DNA from: Sporolactobacillus shoreae
GTDB lineage: Bacteria; Bacillota; Bacilli; Bacillales; Sporolactobacillaceae
Reading direction: 5' to 3'
DNA: 64,000 nt
NCBI RefSeq assembly: GCF_004684935.1
Contig: NZ_SRJD01000015.1
Span: 1-64,000, forward strand
Shown here: piece after piece, positions 7,835 to 17,147 of the stretch
How positions within the stretch are numbered: position 1 is the first letter of the stretch
Layout of the letters: every line of letters begins with the position of its first letter
Made by a program: the position numbers and the translations under genes
The notes under the pieces: model-generated
Database searches by the model: none
The model's input: the letters and a program-made list of their open reading frames with translations, nothing else
What the model was told of the DNA's origin: nothing

Positions 7835-7954
7835 CTAAGTTCCGATAAAATCACCTGAGTTCCGATATATTTTGCTGAGTTCCGATAAAATCGCGTGAGT
7901 TCTGATATATTTCTCTGAGTTCCGATAAATCTGTCTGAGTTCTGATTTGTTTTC
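7835..7954. repeat. Intergenic tandem array, six 20-bp units
   Basis: Six consecutive 20-bp units share CTGAGTTCCGAT at the start and alternate between an AAAATC type and an ATATTT type tail; the fifth and sixth units are degenerate. Since 20 is not a multiple of three, the array cannot be a maintained peptide repeat. It ends about 140 bp before dedA, and ordinary promoter-like sequence follows. A two-unit degenerate relative lies at about 24429-24468. Confidence 0.85.
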
Positions 7955-8090
7955 AGTTTTTTTTCAGAATGGGAAGGTACAATAAAAATTTGGATTAGGA
8001 TTTACATAAACGGACTTTCATAATCATAAAAAGTTCGGTAGGATTATTATTGTTCTTGTATCTGACAACAGAACTGAAGGAGACAATTGG

Positions 8091-8750
8091 ATGAGTACTC
8101 TATCTTGGATCATTGATGTTTTTCTCCATATTGACAAGCTTCTGATTCAAATTGTGAATCAATATGGCGCTTGGACTTATGGTCTTCTGTTCCTCGTGAT
8201 TTTTATCGAAACAGGTCTGGTCATTTGCCCGTTTCTGCCTGGTGATTCGCTGCTATTTGCGGCAGGGGCCATTGCGGCTCACAATAGCTCGGGCATTAAC
8301 TTGTTATTGCTGATTATTCTGATCGTTATTGCGGCTGTTCTGGGGGACACGGTGAATTACTGGATTGGTCGCGAAATTGGCCAGAGCTTGGAGAAACATC
8401 GGATTTTCAGCAAATTGATCAATAAAGAAAAAATGGGCAGGGCAGAGGCATTCTTTAATAAATACGGCGGATTTGCGGTTTTCCTCGGACGGTTTGTACC
8501 CTTTATCCGAACTTTTATACCGTTCATTGCCGGCGGCAGCAGAATGCGTTATCCTTTTTTCTTCCTGTATAACGTATTGGGCGGCACGGCCTGGACACTC
8601 GTGGGATTACTGGCAGGCTTTTTCTTCGGACGGATTCCTGTGATCCAAAATCATTTTTCTGTAATTATGTTGCTGATTATCTTTATTTCAGTCATCCCCA
8701 TTTTGATCGTCTGGTTCAATCACACCTTTTTCAAAAAAAATGCGGATTGA
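8091..8750 (+). CDS. DedA-family membrane protein
   Basis: A 219-aa polytopic membrane protein of the DedA/SNARE-associated (VTT) family. Conserved signatures are the re-entrant loop around residue 43-55 (CPFLPGDSLLFAAG) and the FLGRFVPFIRTFIPFIAGGSRM block near residues 130-150, with the charged residues typical of active DedA transporters. Four to five hydrophobic helices are visible. Family members act as lipid flippases or scramblases for undecaprenyl phosphate or phosphatidylethanolamine and support envelope integrity and pH or antibiotic tolerance. The start has AAGGAGA 7 nt upstream. A clear terminator follows, so it is monocistronic. The specific lipid substrate is not readable. Confidence 0.92.
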   Translation: MSTLSWIIDVFLHIDKLLIQIVNQYGAWTYGLLFLVIFIETGLVICPFLPGDSLLFAAGAIAAHNSSGINLLLLIILIVIAAVLGDTVNYWIGREIGQSLEKHRIFSKLINKEKMGRAEAFFNKYGGFAVFLGRFVPFIRTFIPFIAGGSRMRYPFFFLYNVLGGTAWTLVGLLAGFFFGRIPVIQNHFSVIMLLIIFISVIPILIVWFNHTFFKKNAD

Positions 8751-8817
8751 ATCCTCAGGTTTTCGCTGAGTAAATACTGGAGATCTTTATTTTATTATGT
8801 TATTTATTAAATTTTGC

Positions 8818-8853
8818 CTGGCATCACAGCGATTATGGTTGTGATGCCTTTTC
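8818..8853 (+). terminator. Intrinsic terminator of dedA
   Basis: GGCATCACA pairs with TGTGATGCC around a short loop and is followed by TTTT. The adjacent terminal inverted-repeat element starts at 8857, directly after this hairpin. Confidence 0.85.
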
Positions 8854-8856
8854 TAT

Positions 8857-8976
8857 GGCTATGTTTAAATTCAATGTTGCCGTTGATTGGGAGCGGAAGG
8901 GGCGAGACTCCTGCCGGATCGCCCGCGGAAAGCGAGCGAGTGGAGCGAAAAACAATAGAAAAAGTTTAACAAAGCC
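8857..8976 (+). repeat. Dispersed element with terminal inverted repeats, copy 2
   Basis: A 120-bp element, the same length as copy 1, with ends GGCTATGTTTAAATT and AAGTTTAACAAAGCC, which are imperfect inverted repeats of each other. Its interior carries a shortened version of the Bacillaceae GC-rich repeat (GCGAGACTCCTGCCGGATCG, then CCCGCGGAAAGCGAGC). It sits immediately after the dedA terminator. No gene is present between 8751 and 9136. Confidence 0.8.
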
Positions 8977-9136
8977 TTTCTCTATAATTAATATTCCTCT
9001 GGCATGGTTCAATGAGCAATCAGGCGACGGCTGCCTGATCCTCGAAAGAAAAATGGCTGAATTAAGTATAAAAGCCTGCAGAATTTTACACTCTGCAGGC
9101 TTTTGTAATTAATATGATTTTCAGAAAATCCAGAGT

Positions 9137-9847
9137 TTACGCGCCGAAAAACCACTTGAAGAAAAGTGCGGCACAGGCGGCGCCGATAAAAGGCGCGATG
9201 CCTGGTACGATGATTCCGTACTGCCAGTCATTATCCGCTTTACCTCCTGGAATAGGAAGAATCGCGTGCGCGATTCGCGGCCCCATGTCACGGGCGAGGT
9301 TCATCGCAAATCCTGTCGGACCGCCCATACCCATACCAATGCACCAGACAAGCAGGCCGACCGCAATCGGAACAATGCCCGGTGTGTGAACTGCAGAAAT
9401 TGAAAGAATGGCGAGAATAAAAATAAACGTATCAATAAATTCGACGAAGAAGTTGCGCGGCAAATTGCGCACATTCGGATTGGTGGAAAAAATATTTCTG
9501 ATTTTTACTCTGTCAATATCGACAGACGCTTTAAACTGATCCGCATAGGCAATATACACAACGATGGCTCCGAATACGCCTCCGAGCACTTCCGCGACAC
9601 TCATAGGAATAACACTTGACCATGGAATATTGCCTAAAATCGCCTGTGCGACGACCATCGCAGGGTTGATGCACACATTACCAAAAATAAAGAGCGATAC
9701 CGTGATGCCGAACCCCCAGGTCGTTATAGCGAAAATATGACCGGACCCCTGGTATTTGGATGTTTTCAGTACCTCGCAGCAGTGCACGCCGACACCAAAA
9801 ATGATCATAAGCGCCGTTCCCAGGAATTCCGCGACTAATTGGTGCAT
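9137..9847 (-). CDS. Aquaglyceroporin, GlpF/LarD-like
   Basis: A 236-aa MIP-family channel with six transmembrane segments. The first selectivity box is a normal NPA (INPAMVV, residue about 62). The second is NLA in FAMNLARDMGPRIAH (residue about 184), a proline-to-leucine variant I recall from several lactobacillus GlpF paralogues. The family passes glycerol and small neutral solutes; some lactobacillus members (LarD) pass undissociated lactic acid, which would suit a lactate-producing host, but that is inference. The start at 9847 is preferred because GGGGGAA lies 9 nt upstream; an extended start at 9898 lacks a ribosome site. The gene is transcribed alone, with no glycerol kinase or lactate racemase gene nearby. 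Confidence 0.9.
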   Translation of the reverse strand: MHQLVAEFLGTALMIIFGVGVHCCEVLKTSKYQGSGHIFAITTWGFGITVSLFIFGNVCINPAMVVAQAILGNIPWSSVIPMSVAEVLGGVFGAIVVYIAYADQFKASVDIDRVKIRNIFSTNPNVRNLPRNFFVEFIDTFIFILAILSISAVHTPGIVPIAVGLLVWCIGMGMGGPTGFAMNLARDMGPRIAHAILPIPGGKADNDWQYGIIVPGIAPFIGAACAALFFKWFFGA

Positions 9848-10021
9848 TTCTCTAATTTCCCCCTGAATATTATTTTGACAGAAAAAGTATATCGGCAATG
9901 CGAGGGGGAGTCTTTTCCATTTTACCGATGAATTTTATCCGTTTTTAAGAGAATACGCTTTCAAAATGCATACTTCTTGACTTATATTATTTGAATGACC
10001 CAAATGTTGTAAATTGCTGAA

Positions 10022-10034
10022 TGATAGCGCTTCA
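10022..10034. promoter_or_regulatory. Catabolite-responsive-element-like site, one base short
   Basis: TGATAGCGCTTCA resembles a CcpA cre site but lacks one base of the usual 14-bp palindrome. It lies in the 323-bp divergent region (9848-10170) between the aquaporin and AraC-type genes, which otherwise shows only promoter-like AT-rich sequence (TATACT near 10095). Confidence 0.25.
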
Positions 10035-10170
10035 TATCGCATCCTGTAACAACATCGTCACACAGCCAAATTCATTTTTTTGTTATACTCCATCTTGTGG
10101 GTTTTCCAATTTGACGAAGGACCCCGAAAAGAAAGTATGACTAATCGATATCAATAGAGGAGCCAACGCC

Positions 10171-10884
10171 GTGCGTAACATTTTTTTTACCTTAACATCT
10201 CTGGGTCAGGAAGAAAACGGACTGAATGAAACGCACGTTACATTGCTGATTCCCATTCAAGGGAATGTTGGGGTCATTACGGCGGACAGCAGGAAGATGG
10301 TGACCTGCTCGCAAATGTGCCTGCTTCCCGTCCATCACGCTTATGCTGTCTGCTCTTCAGGTTCAAACGAGAGCCTTGTTATTGAAATGCCCGAAGGCTT
10401 TGCCGATCTTTATATAAAAGACATTATGGATGAAAGAGAAGGCTTCGTCCTTGAAATAGACACCCTTCTCCAGCCTGTCAAGGATCTATTAATTCACGAA
10501 GTGATCCAGCATAACCATGAAGAATCCGAACTTCTTTTGAGTTATTTGCTCAGGAAAATGGCGGCGAATCCGGAGAGTCCGTCGCTTCGTTTCATACGGA
10601 AGCATTACGCTGAAAAAATTGATATCAAAGCACTTGCTGAAATGGAACATTATACGCCTTCCTATTACTGCGGCTGGTTCAAGAGAAAGACGCGGATGAC
10701 GCCGCTCGAATATATTCATTTTTTGCGGATCCACCGGGCTAAGGAGCTTCTGCGCGATTCAAAGTTGAGCGTCCTGACTATTTCTTATCAGCTCGGCTAT
10801 GAATACAATGCTTCATTTACGAAGATGTTTAAAAAATATGAGCGGCTTTCGCCTTCAGAATATCGCGCAGCACTGCAATCCTAA
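10171..10884 (+). CDS. AraC-family transcriptional regulator
   Basis: A 237-aa regulator with an N-terminal cupin-like sensing domain (about residues 15-110) and a C-terminal AraC/XylS double helix-turn-helix domain (about 140-236). The conserved second helix region is seen as LTISYQLGYEYNASFTKMFK, followed by PSEYR. The GTG start at 10171 has AGAGGAG 8 nt upstream. It lies divergent to the aquaporin gene and upstream of a thioesterase gene, either of which could be a target. The effector is unknown; cupin-type AraC proteins often sense sugars or cell-envelope signals. Both domains are intact. Confidence 0.9.
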   Translation: MRNIFFTLTSLGQEENGLNETHVTLLIPIQGNVGVITADSRKMVTCSQMCLLPVHHAYAVCSSGSNESLVIEMPEGFADLYIKDIMDEREGFVLEIDTLLQPVKDLLIHEVIQHNHEESELLLSYLLRKMAANPESPSLRFIRKHYAEKIDIKALAEMEHYTPSYYCGWFKRKTRMTPLEYIHFLRIHRAKELLRDSKLSVLTISYQLGYEYNASFTKMFKKYERLSPSEYRAALQS

Positions 10885-10998
10885 CAGCATGTCCCGAGTT
10901 TTCAATGGCATCAGGTACACGGCCGGGACGGTGTGTGATAAACTAGTCTCCAGAAGAGAATTTCCGATATTCTGACTGATTAATGGGGGCTTTTTGAA

Positions 10999-11448
10999 AT
11001 GATCACGACCAAACTTCCGGTCCGTTTTGTTGACTGCGATGCCATGGGGCATGTCAACAACGCGGTTTATTACACTTATTTTGAAGAGGGAAAACGCGAA
11101 ATTTTCCGCTGGTTTACACCCAGCATGGATCTCGGCGATTGGAAAGTCATTGTGGCGTCCACTCACTGCGACTATATTCATGAAATCAATTACGATGAGA
11201 TGATTACTGTCTACACATGGATCAGCACGATCTCACATTCGAGTTTTGACGTGGAACACGCGATTGCCGATGAGCACGGAAATTGGCACGCGCGTGGACG
11301 GGTGACACTGATTGGATACAATTATAAAACCAAAGAAGTCGAACCGCTCACTGATGAAATCAAAGCCATTCTGAGACAGCATCAGGACGGCCCTGAAAAT
11401 GTGCCGGAGCTGCGCCAGATCCGGGGCGTCGGTGAAACGGCAAGGTGA
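10999..11448 (+). CDS. Hotdog-fold acyl-CoA thioesterase (4HBT/YbgC-like)
   Basis: A 149-aa single hotdog-domain protein. The catalytic signature of the 4-hydroxybenzoyl-CoA/YbgC group is clear at residues 8-26 (VRFVDCDAMGHVNNAVYYT), with Asp14 the likely catalytic residue. The family hydrolyses acyl-CoA or acyl-ACP thioesters. The gene follows the AraC regulator by 114 bp and converges on cardiolipin synthase, with a shared bidirectional terminator between them. Its physiological substrate cannot be inferred, though the context of lipid genes hints at fatty-acyl turnover. Confidence 0.88.
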   Translation: MITTKLPVRFVDCDAMGHVNNAVYYTYFEEGKREIFRWFTPSMDLGDWKVIVASTHCDYIHEINYDEMITVYTWISTISHSSFDVEHAIADEHGNWHARGRVTLIGYNYKTKEVEPLTDEIKAILRQHQDGPENVPELRQIRGVGETAR

Positions 11449-11449
11449 A

Positions 11450-11497
11450 GAATAAAACAAGGCGGAGCATCTTAAGGGATGCTCCGCCTTGTTTTAT
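11450..11497. terminator. Bidirectional terminator, thioesterase / cls
   Basis: A near-perfect hairpin (ACAAGGCGGAGCATC with GATGCTCCGCCTTGT) is flanked by AATAAA on one side and TTTTAT on the other, so it can end both convergent genes. Confidence 0.9.
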
Positions 11498-12945
11498 CAT
11501 AAAACCGGGGACAGCAGGCGGGAAATTGATTCCTTGAATTTAATCATCAGCGGCCTTTTTTCATAATCCTCCATGGTCAGTTCTTTTGAAAGCCTGATGT
11601 CCTCCTTGAATATGTCGGCGAGTCGTCTGGCTGTCTGCTGATGATAAATGAAAGCATTGACTTCAAAATTCAGGCCGAAGCTGCGAAAATCAAGGTTTGA
11701 TGTCCCTACGGTAGCCAGACGCTTATCGACAACCACCGTTTTCGCGTGCAGGAAACCGTTCTGATAAAGGTAGACGCGCGCGCCAGCTTCAAGCAGTAAC
11801 CCTATATTGGAAAATGTAGCCCAGTAAACAAACGGATGATCCGGTTTACTTGGAATCATGATCCGGACATCAACATGTGACAGTGACGCGATGGAAATCG
11901 CGTTGAGCAGGCTTTCATCGGGAATCAGATAGGGGGTCTGAATGTATACGTGTTTTTTGGCAGACAGAATCATCTTGATAAACGCGTTTTTAATCTGCTC
12001 CCATTTCTTGTCCGGTCCACTCGAGACAATCTGAATGCCGACTTCGCCATAATGGACGGACTGATCGAGCGTATAATAGTCATGAAAGGGCACCTGTTCG
12101 CCCGATGCCTGATTCCAGTCCAGCAGGAAACGAGACTGGATACTGTTGACCGCTTCGCCGACGATGCGCAGGTGGGTGTCGCGCCAGTACCCGAATCTTT
12201 CATTGAGGCCAAGGTATTCGTCGCCGACATTAAATCCACCGACATAGCCCGTGACACCGTCAATCACCACAAGCTTGCGGTGATTCCGGTAATTGATCCG
12301 CAGATTAAGGAGCGGAAGGCGGCCAGGAAAGAACGTCTGAAATTTTCCGCCGGCCTGAACCAGCAGCCGGACGAGTTTTTTTGAGAGCCGGCGGGAACCT
12401 TCGTCATCGACAAGCAGCCGGACGACAACCCCTTCTTCCGCTTTCTTTGCAAGTGCGTCAATGATCTCATGTCCGAGAAAATCGCTCCGGAAAATATAGT
12501 ATTCAATATGAATGTGGTGCTTCGCCGCCCGTATATCCTCAAGCAGCCGGTGAAATTTTTCTTCTCCGTCCGTATATATGTCGAGACTGTTGTTCAGGGT
12601 GAGCGGGGCTTCATCATTATTCAGATTCATATAAATAAGTCCATGATACTCTTTGAGTATAGGTTCAGAAAAAGGGGACTCTTGATTAGCGATTTCCAGC
12701 ATCTGTTTGCCGACCAGTTCTTTCGTGCGCTCGTGGACGTTATGATCCCACTTGAAGATTTTTCTGCGGCTAAGATTTTGACCGAAAATAAGATATAAAA
12801 TAAAGCCGATGATCGGCAAAAAATTAAGGATCATCAGCCATGCCCAGGTTGAACTGACACTTTTCCGTTCAAGAAATACAACGGTTGCTCCGAGAAAAAT
12901 ATTAGAAATAATAATGAAAGCCAGTAATATCGAAGTAATGCCCAT
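11497..12945 (-). CDS. cls: Cardiolipin synthase
   Basis: A 482-aa membrane enzyme that joins two phosphatidylglycerol molecules into cardiolipin and glycerol. Two N-terminal transmembrane helices (residues about 3-25 and 33-55) precede two phospholipase-D domains. The catalytic HKD motifs are seen as HRKLVVIDGVTGYVGG (about residue 220) and HAKTVVVDKRLATVGTSN (about residue 400). The length equals that of Bacillus ClsA. The ATG at 12945 has AAAGGA 10 nt upstream and is preferred over the GTG at 12954. It is a single-gene unit, divergent from the AI-2E-type permease gene and converging with the thioesterase. Confidence 0.95.
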   Translation of the reverse strand: MGITSILLAFIIISNIFLGATVVFLERKSVSSTWAWLMILNFLPIIGFILYLIFGQNLSRRKIFKWDHNVHERTKELVGKQMLEIANQESPFSEPILKEYHGLIYMNLNNDEAPLTLNNSLDIYTDGEEKFHRLLEDIRAAKHHIHIEYYIFRSDFLGHEIIDALAKKAEEGVVVRLLVDDEGSRRLSKKLVRLLVQAGGKFQTFFPGRLPLLNLRINYRNHRKLVVIDGVTGYVGGFNVGDEYLGLNERFGYWRDTHLRIVGEAVNSIQSRFLLDWNQASGEQVPFHDYYTLDQSVHYGEVGIQIVSSGPDKKWEQIKNAFIKMILSAKKHVYIQTPYLIPDESLLNAISIASLSHVDVRIMIPSKPDHPFVYWATFSNIGLLLEAGARVYLYQNGFLHAKTVVVDKRLATVGTSNLDFRSFGLNFEVNAFIYHQQTARRLADIFKEDIRLSKELTMEDYEKRPLMIKFKESISRLLSPVL

Positions 12946-13045
12946 GGTGTACACATCCTTTCAGAGGCACCGGATCATGCTGTTAAAATTATACCTCTAA
13001 AACAGATCAGCGTACCAGCCGGCCATTTGCTGCAAAGTTTAAGAC

Positions 13046-14284
13046 ATGTATAAGTGTAAAAAATCGGAACCGATGTTTTCTTTGATTCGTCAATCTATGG
13101 CACGTTATAATAATAGAAAGCGGACTGAAAAACTTGGAAGTCTGTCGCGGGAAAGGGCGTGGCTGGAGGACATGATGAAAAAGCATTCAAACATCATTTT
13201 TTGGACTATTGAATTTCTTGCACTTGCGCTGCTCATTTTTATCCTGACAAAAATATCTTTTATTTTTATTCCCTTTGTCACCTTGATTACAACCCTCTTT
13301 TTTCCGGTTATTGTGGCAGGTTTTCTGTTCTTTCTGCTCAGTCCGTTTGTCGATGTGCTGCAAAGGTTCAGAATACCGAAAGTGCTCGGAATTTTACTGA
13401 TTTATATCCTGCTTGCCGGTCTGATTGTCCTTGTTGTCGTTTCTGTGGGACCGCCGCTTGGCAATCAGGTGAAGGCGCTCTTCGCGCAGCTGCCGGACTA
13501 TATCAGCAACTGGCGGAGAAGCTTCGATCAGCTGGCGTCCAGCCGCGGCTTTAAATGGCTGCTCCACCAGAATTATTATTCCATCGATCAGATTCAGAAA
13601 ACACTCCTAAATATGGTGAAAAGTTATACCAGTAACGCAAGCTCGGGCGTATCAACCTTTTTCGGAGTCATTGTCAATGTGACGCTGACCGTTGTCACCG
13701 TTCCCTTTATCCTTTTTTACATGCTGAAGGACGGTAGCAAGCTTCCGGAAGCGGTGACACGGTTCTTTCCACATCAGTATCACTCGGAAGTGAACCATAT
13801 CCTGGTGGATCTGAGCTCAACGCTGTCATCCTATATTCACGGCCTGATTATTGTGGCGACTTTCGTCGGTGTGACATCGAGTATGGGTTTTGCGATCATC
13901 GGGCTTCCTTACAGCCTGCTGCTCGGGCTGATCGTCGGCGTCACCAATATTATCCCGTACATGGGGCCGATCATCGGCGCAGTACCTGCGCTCATCGTCG
14001 CACTCATGGATTCCCCGACAAAAGCACTGCTTGTACTGGCGGTGATTGTCATCGTACAGCAGCTCGACGGCCATTTGATCTCGCCGCTGGTCATGGGCAA
14101 AAGGCTGAACACACATCCGCTGACCATTATTTTTCTATTGCTAGTGGCGGGAAAGTGGATCGGTCCGGTTGGGATGATTCTTGCCGTGCCTTCCTATGCG
14201 ATGATCAAAACGATCATCATGCACGTTATCCGCCTGATCCGTCTGAGAAAGAAAAGCAAGGATGACAGCCTGATTAAAGATTAG
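13046..14284 (+). CDS. AI-2E family permease (YubA/YdbI-like)
   Basis: A polytopic membrane protein of the AI-2E/PerM family, about 370-412 aa depending on start. Seven to eight hydrophobic segments are visible, with the family signatures PFILFYMLKDG in the middle and GVTNIIPYMGPIIGAVPA followed by QQLDGHLISPLVMGKRLNTHPL near the C terminus. Members include putative sodium-proton antiporters and exporters; the autoinducer-2 role is established only for a few. The ATG at 13046 has no good ribosome site and the first 42 residues are charged and unlike the family. An ATG at 13172 or 13175, just after GGAGGA, is a plausible true start. It is divergent from cls and converges with alsR. Confidence 0.85.
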   Translation: MYKCKKSEPMFSLIRQSMARYNNRKRTEKLGSLSRERAWLEDMMKKHSNIIFWTIEFLALALLIFILTKISFIFIPFVTLITTLFFPVIVAGFLFFLLSPFVDVLQRFRIPKVLGILLIYILLAGLIVLVVVSVGPPLGNQVKALFAQLPDYISNWRRSFDQLASSRGFKWLLHQNYYSIDQIQKTLLNMVKSYTSNASSGVSTFFGVIVNVTLTVVTVPFILFYMLKDGSKLPEAVTRFFPHQYHSEVNHILVDLSSTLSSYIHGLIIVATFVGVTSSMGFAIIGLPYSLLLGLIVGVTNIIPYMGPIIGAVPALIVALMDSPTKALLVLAVIVIVQQLDGHLISPLVMGKRLNTHPLTIIFLLLVAGKWIGPVGMILAVPSYAMIKTIIMHVIRLIRLRKKSKDDSLIKD

Positions 14285-14287
14285 GGA

Positions 14288-15178
14288 TTATTCTGTTGTA
14301 TCACGAATCCGCTGAGTCAGTGACGTGAATTGTTTGAGTGCCGGATTACCGTTCTTTTTTAAGTGGGCCATGGACAGCACTGCATGGAGCGGATGGCCTT
14401 CGATCTCCCGGTAGACGACTTCGAGATTGAACAGCTTTTCGGCGGTTGCGGGGACGACGCCGATACCGATGCCTGCAGAGACAAGCCCGACCACCATCTG
14501 GTATTCGGTCGCTTCCTGGACGATTTTTGGTGTAAAGTCAACGTTCTGAAAAAGCGAAAGAAATTCATCATACAAGCCTGGCCATATTTCACGAGAGACG
14601 ACAATAAACGGCTTGTCCCGCAAATCCTCAATCCGGATTTTATCCTGACGCGCCAGCGGATCGTTTTTCGAAAGTGAAAGTGCTGCGAATCCCCGCTTTG
14701 CAGGTACCGTCTCAATGAGTGAACTGCTGACGGGAGGGTGGAGCAGACCGACATCAATCCGGCCGCCGATCAGCGCGCTGACTTGCGCCGGGGTCGACAT
14801 TTCATGAAGGATGACGGCAACATTGGGAAAAACCCGCCGGTATTCTCTGATGAATTGGGGCAAAATATCATATGTTGCCGAACCGACAAATCCGATGACC
14901 AGGCGACCGAATTCACCGCGCTGGGCGCGTTGGGCGGTTTCGACGGCCTGGTCAATTTGAGCAATCACCTGTCTTGCTTCAGTCAGAAAAAATTCTCCCG
15001 CTGTCGTCAGCTCGACATGGCGCTTGTTGCGTTTGAAGAGTATCACGCCCATTTCCTCTTCGAGTTGCTGAATCTGTTTGCTTAGAGGCGGCTGGGTCAT
15101 CTGAAGACGCTCGGCCGCTCGCCCAAAATGCAATTCTTCTGCTACTGTGATGAAATAGATCAAATGACGAAGTTCCAT
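14288..15178 (-). CDS. alsR: LysR-family activator AlsR of the acetoin operon
   Basis: A 296-aa LysR-type regulator: N-terminal winged helix (residues 1-60, with LHFGRAAERLQMTQPPLSKQ) and a periplasmic-binding-like effector domain (about 90-290). In Bacillus AlsR activates alsSD in response to acetate, low pH and overflow metabolism. The assignment rests on its sequence type together with its position divergent from alsS, the standard AlsR arrangement; 277 bp separate the two starts. The effector-domain segment GFVGSATYDILPQFIREYR is characteristic of this subgroup. The gene ends 4 bp from the end of the permease gene on the other strand. Confidence 0.9.
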   Translation of the reverse strand: MELRHLIYFITVAEELHFGRAAERLQMTQPPLSKQIQQLEEEMGVILFKRNKRHVELTTAGEFFLTEARQVIAQIDQAVETAQRAQRGEFGRLVIGFVGSATYDILPQFIREYRRVFPNVAVILHEMSTPAQVSALIGGRIDVGLLHPPVSSSLIETVPAKRGFAALSLSKNDPLARQDKIRIEDLRDKPFIVVSREIWPGLYDEFLSLFQNVDFTPKIVQEATEYQMVVGLVSAGIGIGVVPATAEKLFNLEVVYREIEGHPLHAVLSMAHLKKNGNPALKQFTSLTQRIRDTTE

Positions 15179-15455
15179 CCAGTCTCTCTCCTCCTGATTT
15201 TACCTAAACTAAATTATATTTGTTTCCGTTTTCAAATTCAATTAATATTTATCGTGTATTACATGACGTTCAATAATATATTTCACACTGAAAGATCTCT
15301 GCTGTAAAATAAATATAACAACAGAACTGAATGACATGAGCATCTGGATGCGCTGCCCGAAGTCGAAAATGCTTGTCCGGAGCAGGTTTTTCGGCGGTTA
15401 GGCCGCTCAAAATCCAGTCCTGCTTTTATTGATAATTCCAAAAGGAGTGAAAAAA

Positions 15456-17147
15456 ATGAGTCGTATTGAGAAGGAATCTGAAGAAAAAGTGCTCTCGACC
15501 GGTGCGGAACTCGTTGTTGACTGTCTGATCAAGCAGGGTGTAAAGTACATCTTCGGAATCCCTGGCGCGAAAATCGACGCAATCTATGATGTTCTTAAAG
15601 ACCGCGGTCCGGAACTGATTGTCTGCCGGCATGAACAGAATGCGGCGTTCATGGCCGCTGCTGTCGGAAGAATTACATGTAAACCGGGTGTTGTTCTGGT
15701 GACATCGGGCCCCGGCGCTTCAAATCTTGCAACCGGAATGGTCACCGCTAATGTTGAAAATGATCCGATTGTCGCGCTTGCAGGCGCGGTACCGCGTGCC
15801 GACAGGCTCAAACGTACCCATCAGTCAATGGATAACGCGGCGCTTTTTCAGCCGATCACAAAATTCAGCGCTGAAGTCGTTGACCCGAAAAACGTCGCAG
15901 AAGTCGTGACGAATGCCTTCCGTGCTGCGGAATCCACCCAGGCCGGTGCGGCGATTGTCAGCTTTCCGCAGGATGTGCTGGTTTCGAAGACTTCAGTCAG
16001 CGCACTTGGGCCTCTTGAAAGCCCGAAACTCGGCACTGCGTCGGAAGCGGCTGTCGATGAAGCGGTCGAAGCTTTGCGGAACGCGAAGATGCCGGTCATT
16101 CTGGCCGGCATGCGCGCCAATCGCTTCTCAGTCGTTTCCGCAGTCCGCTCACTGCTTAGAAAAATTTCATTCCCGGTCGTGGAAACATTCCAGGCCGCCG
16201 GTTTGATTCCGCGCGATATGGAGGAACATTTCTTCGGCCGAATCGGCCTGTTCCGGAATCAGCCGGGCGATCTTCTTCTTGAGAAGGCGGATGTGATCCT
16301 AACCATTGGATATGACGCCGTCGAATATGATCCGAAGTTCTGGAATAATGCGGGCAATCGCAAGATCATCCATCTGGACGAAGTGCGCGCGGATATCGAC
16401 CAATATTATCAGCCGTCGATTGAGCTGGTTGGTGATATTGAGGCGACTGTAGGCAAAATCAAAGAAAAGCTGGCGGGTCTGAATATTACACCGGATAACC
16501 TTGATTTTCTTGATAAAATGAGAAAGAGACTCGATTCACGCGATGAGCCGCCGAAGGAAACCAAGGGGAATCTGGTTCATCCGCTCAGTCTGATCCATAC
16601 TCTGCGTCATTTGCTCAGTGACGATACTACGGTAACCTGCGACGTTGGCTCACACTACATTTGGATGGCACGTCACTTCCGCTCTTATGAGCCGAAGACA
16701 TTGCTTTTCAGCAACGGCATGCAGACGCTGGGTGTTGCTCTTCCATGGGCAATGGCTGCCAGTCTCGTCCACAACCATGCGAAAACCGTATCCATGTCCG
16801 GTGACGGCGGTTTCCTGTTCTCGGCGATGGAGCTTGAAACTGCTGTTCGCCTCAAACTGCCGATTGTTCACATCGTATGGAGAGACGGATCCTATGACAT
16901 GGTCGCCTTTCAGCAGAAGATGAAATATAACCGCACATCCGGTGTCGATTTTGGCAAAATTGATATCGTAAAATATGCGGAAGCCTTCGGAGCAAAGGGT
17001 TTACGCGTCAATCATCCGGATGAACTGGAAGCAGTTTTGCGTGAAGCAATGGCCGTCAAGGACGGCCCGGTGATTGTCGATGTGCCGGTTGATTACAGCG
17101 ATAACATTGAACTAGGCAAGAGCCTGATCCCGAACCAGTTGAACTGA
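15456..17147 (+). CDS. alsS: Catabolic acetolactate synthase
   Basis: A 563-aa thiamine-diphosphate enzyme that condenses two pyruvates to 2-acetolactate and CO2, the first step to acetoin. The catalytic glutamate is in [10 protein letters not shown] (about residue 52). The ThDP/Mg site is [18 protein letters not shown], followed by WRDGSYDMV (about 455-490). The form without a regulatory small subunit and the linkage to a decarboxylase mark it as the catabolic AlsS rather than the biosynthetic IlvB. The ATG at 15456 has AAAGGAGTG 8 nt upstream. The leader just before it (about 15378-15428) contains nested inverted repeats ending in CCTGCTTTTA, a possible weak attenuator. alsD follows after 154 bp. 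The enzyme diverts pyruvate away from acid production, which suits a lactic acid producer. Confidence 0.96.
   Translation: MSRIEKESEEKVLSTGAELVVDCLIKQGVKYIFGIPGAKIDAIYDVLKDRGPELIVCRHEQNAAFMAAAVGRITCKPGVVLVTSGPGASNLATGMVTANVENDPIVALAGAVPRADRLKRTHQSMDNAALFQPITKFSAEVVDPKNVAEVVTNAFRAAESTQAGAAIVSFPQDVLVSKTSVSALGPLESPKLGTASEAAVDEAVEALRNAKMPVILAGMRANRFSVVSAVRSLLRKISFPVVETFQAAGLIPRDMEEHFFGRIGLFRNQPGDLLLEKADVILTIGYDAVEYDPKFWNNAGNRKIIHLDEVRADIDQYYQPSIELVGDIEATVGKIKEKLAGLNITPDNLDFLDKMRKRLDSRDEPPKETKGNLVHPLSLIHTLRHLLSDDTTVTCDVGSHYIWMARHFRSYEPKTLLFSNGMQTLGVALPWAMAASLVHNHAKTVSMSGDGGFLFSAMELETAVRLKLPIVHIVWRDGSYDMVAFQQKMKYNRTSGVDFGKIDIVKYAEAFGAKGLRVNHPDELEAVLREAMAVKDGPVIVDVPVDYSDNIELGKSLIPNQLN

Noticed and set aside
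8855-9112. Small plus-strand frame after dedA
   Set aside because: It lies mostly in the terminal inverted-repeat element, has no ribosome site and no family resemblance.
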